Assembly (NCBI GenBank): GCA_964372035.1
Contig: CAYJPK010000098.1
Coordinates: 1-6,904, forward strand
Direction: 5' to 3'
Length of the DNA stretch: 6,904 nt
DNA from: CAYJPK01 sp964372035
Lineage (GTDB): Bacteria > Desulfobacterota > Desulfovibrionia > Desulfovibrionales > Desulfovibrionaceae
Shown: positions 5,247-6,904 of the stretch, piece by piece
Numbering within the stretch: the stretch's first letter is position 1
How the letters are laid out: each line of letters begins with the position of its first letter
Translations under genes and position numbers: made by a program
Notes under the pieces: generated by a model
The model's input: the letters and a program-made list of their open reading frames with translations, nothing else
Database searches by the model: none
Told to the model about the DNA's origin: nothing

Positions 5247-6670
5247 GTATTTTTACAAAATCAGTAGAAGGCAGAACAGGGATTTTACCTGGTAAAGCTG
5301 AGAAAAAGGCGAGCGAGCTTTTACCAAGCTCATTACTTCGTAAAGATGCGCCGAAATTAGCAGAGCTTTCAGAGCTTGATGTTGTGCGCCACTATACTAA
5401 TTTATCCAAGAAAAATTTTGGTGTTGATTCAAACTTCTATCCGCTTGGCTCATGCACCATGAAATATAATCCAAAATTCATGGAAAGCGTTGCAGGGCTT
5501 GCAGGTTTTACCTTTGCGCACCCGCTTTTAGGTCAATTAGCACCGCAAAATGTTCAAGGTTCTTTAGAGCTTATCTATAATATGGAACGCTTGCTTTGTG
5601 AAATCAACGGTCTTGCGGCTTTCACCATGCACGGCATGGCAGGCGCTCATGGTGAGTGGATTGGCGTAATGATGATAGCAGCTTACCATAAAGATAAGGG
5701 TAACAAGAAAACTAAAATCATTTGTCCAGATGCTGCCCACGGTACTAACCCAGCTTCAGCAGCTCTTGCAGGTTTTGAAGTAATAAACATTGAATCTGTT
5801 GATGGCATGGTTGATGCTGACAAATTAGAAGAAGCTTTAACAGACGACGTGGCGGCAGTTATGATGACTTGCCCTAACACCTTAGGATTATTCGAAAGAC
5901 ACTTGCCAAAAGTAGTAGAAAAGCTTCGCAAAATTGATGCCTTATTATATTATGATGGTGCAAATGCAAACGCAATTTTAGGTAAAATGCGTGTTGGTGA
6001 CGTTGGCTTTGACGTTGTTCACCACAACTTGCATAAAACTTTCGGTACTCCGCATGGTGGCGGTGGTCCTGGTTCTGGTCCAGTTGGTGTTAGTGAAAGA
6101 TTAGTTCCGTATTTACCGATTTCACGTGTTGTGAAAAATGGCGATGAATACGCTTTAAGCTACGATTTCCCAAAAAGCATTGGCTTTGTTACACCATTCT
6201 ACGGAAGTTTTGGCGTATTTTTAAAGGCTTATGCCTATATCATGCTCCTTGGCTCACAAGGTTTAACACGAGCTGCAGAGTATTCAGTTTTAAATGCAAA
6301 CTATTTGCGTAAAAAATTAGAGAATATTCTTACAATTCCTTATAATCGTATATGCTTACATGAATTTGTAGCTCAACCAAGCGATCCAAATGTTAGAGCT
6401 CTCGACATTGCAAAAGCACTCCTAGACGAGGGTATCCACGCACCAACAGTGTATTTCCCATTAATCGTTAAAGAATGTTTAATGATTGAGCCAACTGAAA
6501 CTGAAAATAAGGAAACTCTTGATAATTTCGTTGAAGTTATCGCAAAAATCATGGAGCTAGGCAAAACTGATTTAGCTAAATTACTCGAAGCACCAACTAA
6601 AACTTCTGTGCGTAGAGTTGATGAAGTTAAAGCCGCTAGGGATATGATTATTACAGAGCCAGTTGTTTAA
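5243..6670 (+). CDS. gcvPB: Glycine decarboxylase (P-protein) beta subunit GcvPB
   Basis: 475 residues, the catalytic PLP-carrying half of the two-subunit P-protein of the glycine cleavage system. PLP should be bound by K265 in HHNLHKTFGTPHGGGGPG, with D238 of YYDGANANA near the cofactor ring. Other landmarks are FYPLGSCTMKYNPK (65-78), AGAHGEW, DAAHGTNPASA and CPNTLGLFE. The residues before AGAHGE are MHGM where I recall QPAA-like residues in relatives, a mild divergence. The start at 5243 is chosen because the ATG forms ATGA with the gcvPA stop, GAGGTG sits four bases upstream, and MSIFTKSVEGRTG aligns with the expected N-terminus. An in-frame ATG at 5219 lies inside gcvPA and has no such support. 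The gene ends the operon, followed by a strong terminator. Confidence 0.96.
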   Translation: MSIFTKSVEGRTGILPGKAEKKASELLPSSLLRKDAPKLAELSELDVVRHYTNLSKKNFGVDSNFYPLGSCTMKYNPKFMESVAGLAGFTFAHPLLGQLAPQNVQGSLELIYNMERLLCEINGLAAFTMHGMAGAHGEWIGVMMIAAYHKDKGNKKTKIICPDAAHGTNPASAALAGFEVINIESVDGMVDADKLEEALTDDVAAVMMTCPNTLGLFERHLPKVVEKLRKIDALLYYDGANANAILGKMRVGDVGFDVVHHNLHKTFGTPHGGGGPGSGPVGVSERLVPYLPISRVVKNGDEYALSYDFPKSIGFVTPFYGSFGVFLKAYAYIMLLGSQGLTRAAEYSVLNANYLRKKLENILTIPYNRICLHEFVAQPSDPNVRALDIAKALLDEGIHAPTVYFPLIVKECLMIEPTETENKETLDNFVEVIAKIMELGKTDLAKLLEAPTKTSVRRVDEVKAARDMIITEPVV

Positions 6671-6694
6671 TAATTTATTGATTATTATTTGTTG

Positions 6695-6738
6695 TGTAGG
6701 GAAAGGCTAGCCTTTCCCTACATGTAATAATTTTTTTT
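6695..6738 (+). terminator. Terminator after gcvPB built on a 28-nt perfect palindrome
   Basis: Positions 6695-6722 are a perfect palindrome with half-site TGTAGGGAAAGGCT. It can extend by two G-U pairs on the outside. Eight T follow at 6731-6738. It starts 25 bases after the gcvPB stop. The T-tract lies only on the plus-strand side, so it should act on the gcvPA-gcvPB transcript. Confidence 0.8.
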
Positions 6739-6739
6739 A

Positions 6740-6777
6740 ATTTTATTTTTTTATTTTATTTTTTATTTTATTTTTTT
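6740..6777. repeat. T-rich tandem repeat of 12-13 nt
   Basis: Three units of ATTTTATTTTTT(T) lie at 6740-6752, 6753-6764 and 6765-6777, running directly into module R2. Similar T-rich spacers separate the palindromes upstream of ntrX. This is low-complexity DNA with no coding content. Confidence 0.7.
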
Positions 6778-6865
6778 GTGGCTTAGCCACATCGTGACTT
6801 GTCACTTTGTGACTGCGTCACTTTTTGGTTTATGTTGGCTGATAAAGCCTTAAGTTTTGCAAAAC
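6778..6865 (+). repeat. Three-palindrome repeat module, copy R2
   Basis: The order is GTGGCTTAGCCAC (6778-6790), 3-nt spacer, GTGACTTGTCAC (6794-6805), 3-nt spacer, GTGACTGCGTCAC (6809-6821). A tail with a small GGCT-GATAA-AGCC stem follows, then CCTTAAGTTTTGCAAAAC. It is in the same orientation as R1, with identical palindrome arms and spacing. The remaining bases to 6904 are AT-rich, end in TTAAGCTTAAG, and hold no gene that I can see. Confidence 0.75.
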
Positions 6866-6904
6866 AGAGTAATATATTTTTTATTTAATAAATTTAAGCT
6901 TAAG

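Noticed and set aside
5683..6564. Two minus-strand open frames inside gcvPB (5683-5931 and 6373-6564)
   Set aside because: They are antisense shadows with no independent signals.

Overview
The window carries four protein-coding genes of ordinary metabolism and regulation, set in intergenic DNA unusually rich in short palindromes and repeats. Coding and intergenic DNA are AT-rich. The gene content is an NtrX-type sigma-54 activator, a siroheme decarboxylase subunit of the alternative heme pathway, a phosphorylating GAPDH, and the split (two-subunit) glycine decarboxylase GcvPA/GcvPB. This mix suggests an anaerobic Gram-negative bacterium, plausibly a low-GC relative of Desulfovibrio (Desulfobacterota). 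That is inference from gene content and protein flavour, not proof. A run of 100 N flanked by a flush 55-nt duplication shows that the sequence is a scaffold from a short-read assembly, possibly metagenomic.

Layout. Positions 49-1446 (minus): ntrX-like response regulator, cut off from its neighbours by repeats; its sensor kinase is not in the window. Positions 1447-2160: about 700 bases without a gene. They hold a tandem array of GTGGC/GCCAC palindromes directly before the ntrX start codon, a three-palindrome module (copy R1) interrupted by the N gap, a 150-bp element with 14-bp perfect terminal inverted repeats, an inverted partial module, and a hairpin that probably terminates ahbB. Positions 2161-2634 (minus): ahbB. 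Positions 2635-2792: divergent intergenic region with a candidate promoter and a direct repeat before gap. Positions 2793-3806 (plus): gap, followed by a good intrinsic terminator. Positions 3915-6670 (plus): gcvPA and gcvPB, joined by a 4-bp ATGA overlap. Positions 6671-6904: a terminator built on a 28-nt perfect palindrome, a T-rich tandem repeat, and a second copy (R2) of the three-palindrome module.

How the genes relate. gcvPA and gcvPB form one translationally coupled unit making the alpha and beta halves of the P-protein; gcvT, gcvH and lpd must be elsewhere. gap is probably a separate transcript ending at its own terminator. ahbB diverges from gap and supplies one half of the siroheme decarboxylase; ahbA is not here. 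I see no defence system, mobile-element transposase, CRISPR array, tRNA or riboswitch. The part most worth a second look is the palindrome family. It has at least eleven independent copies with stems GTGGC/GCCAC or GTGAC/GTCAC. Two copies of a composite module with fixed 3-nt spacing bracket the ahbB-gap-gcvPA-gcvPB block.
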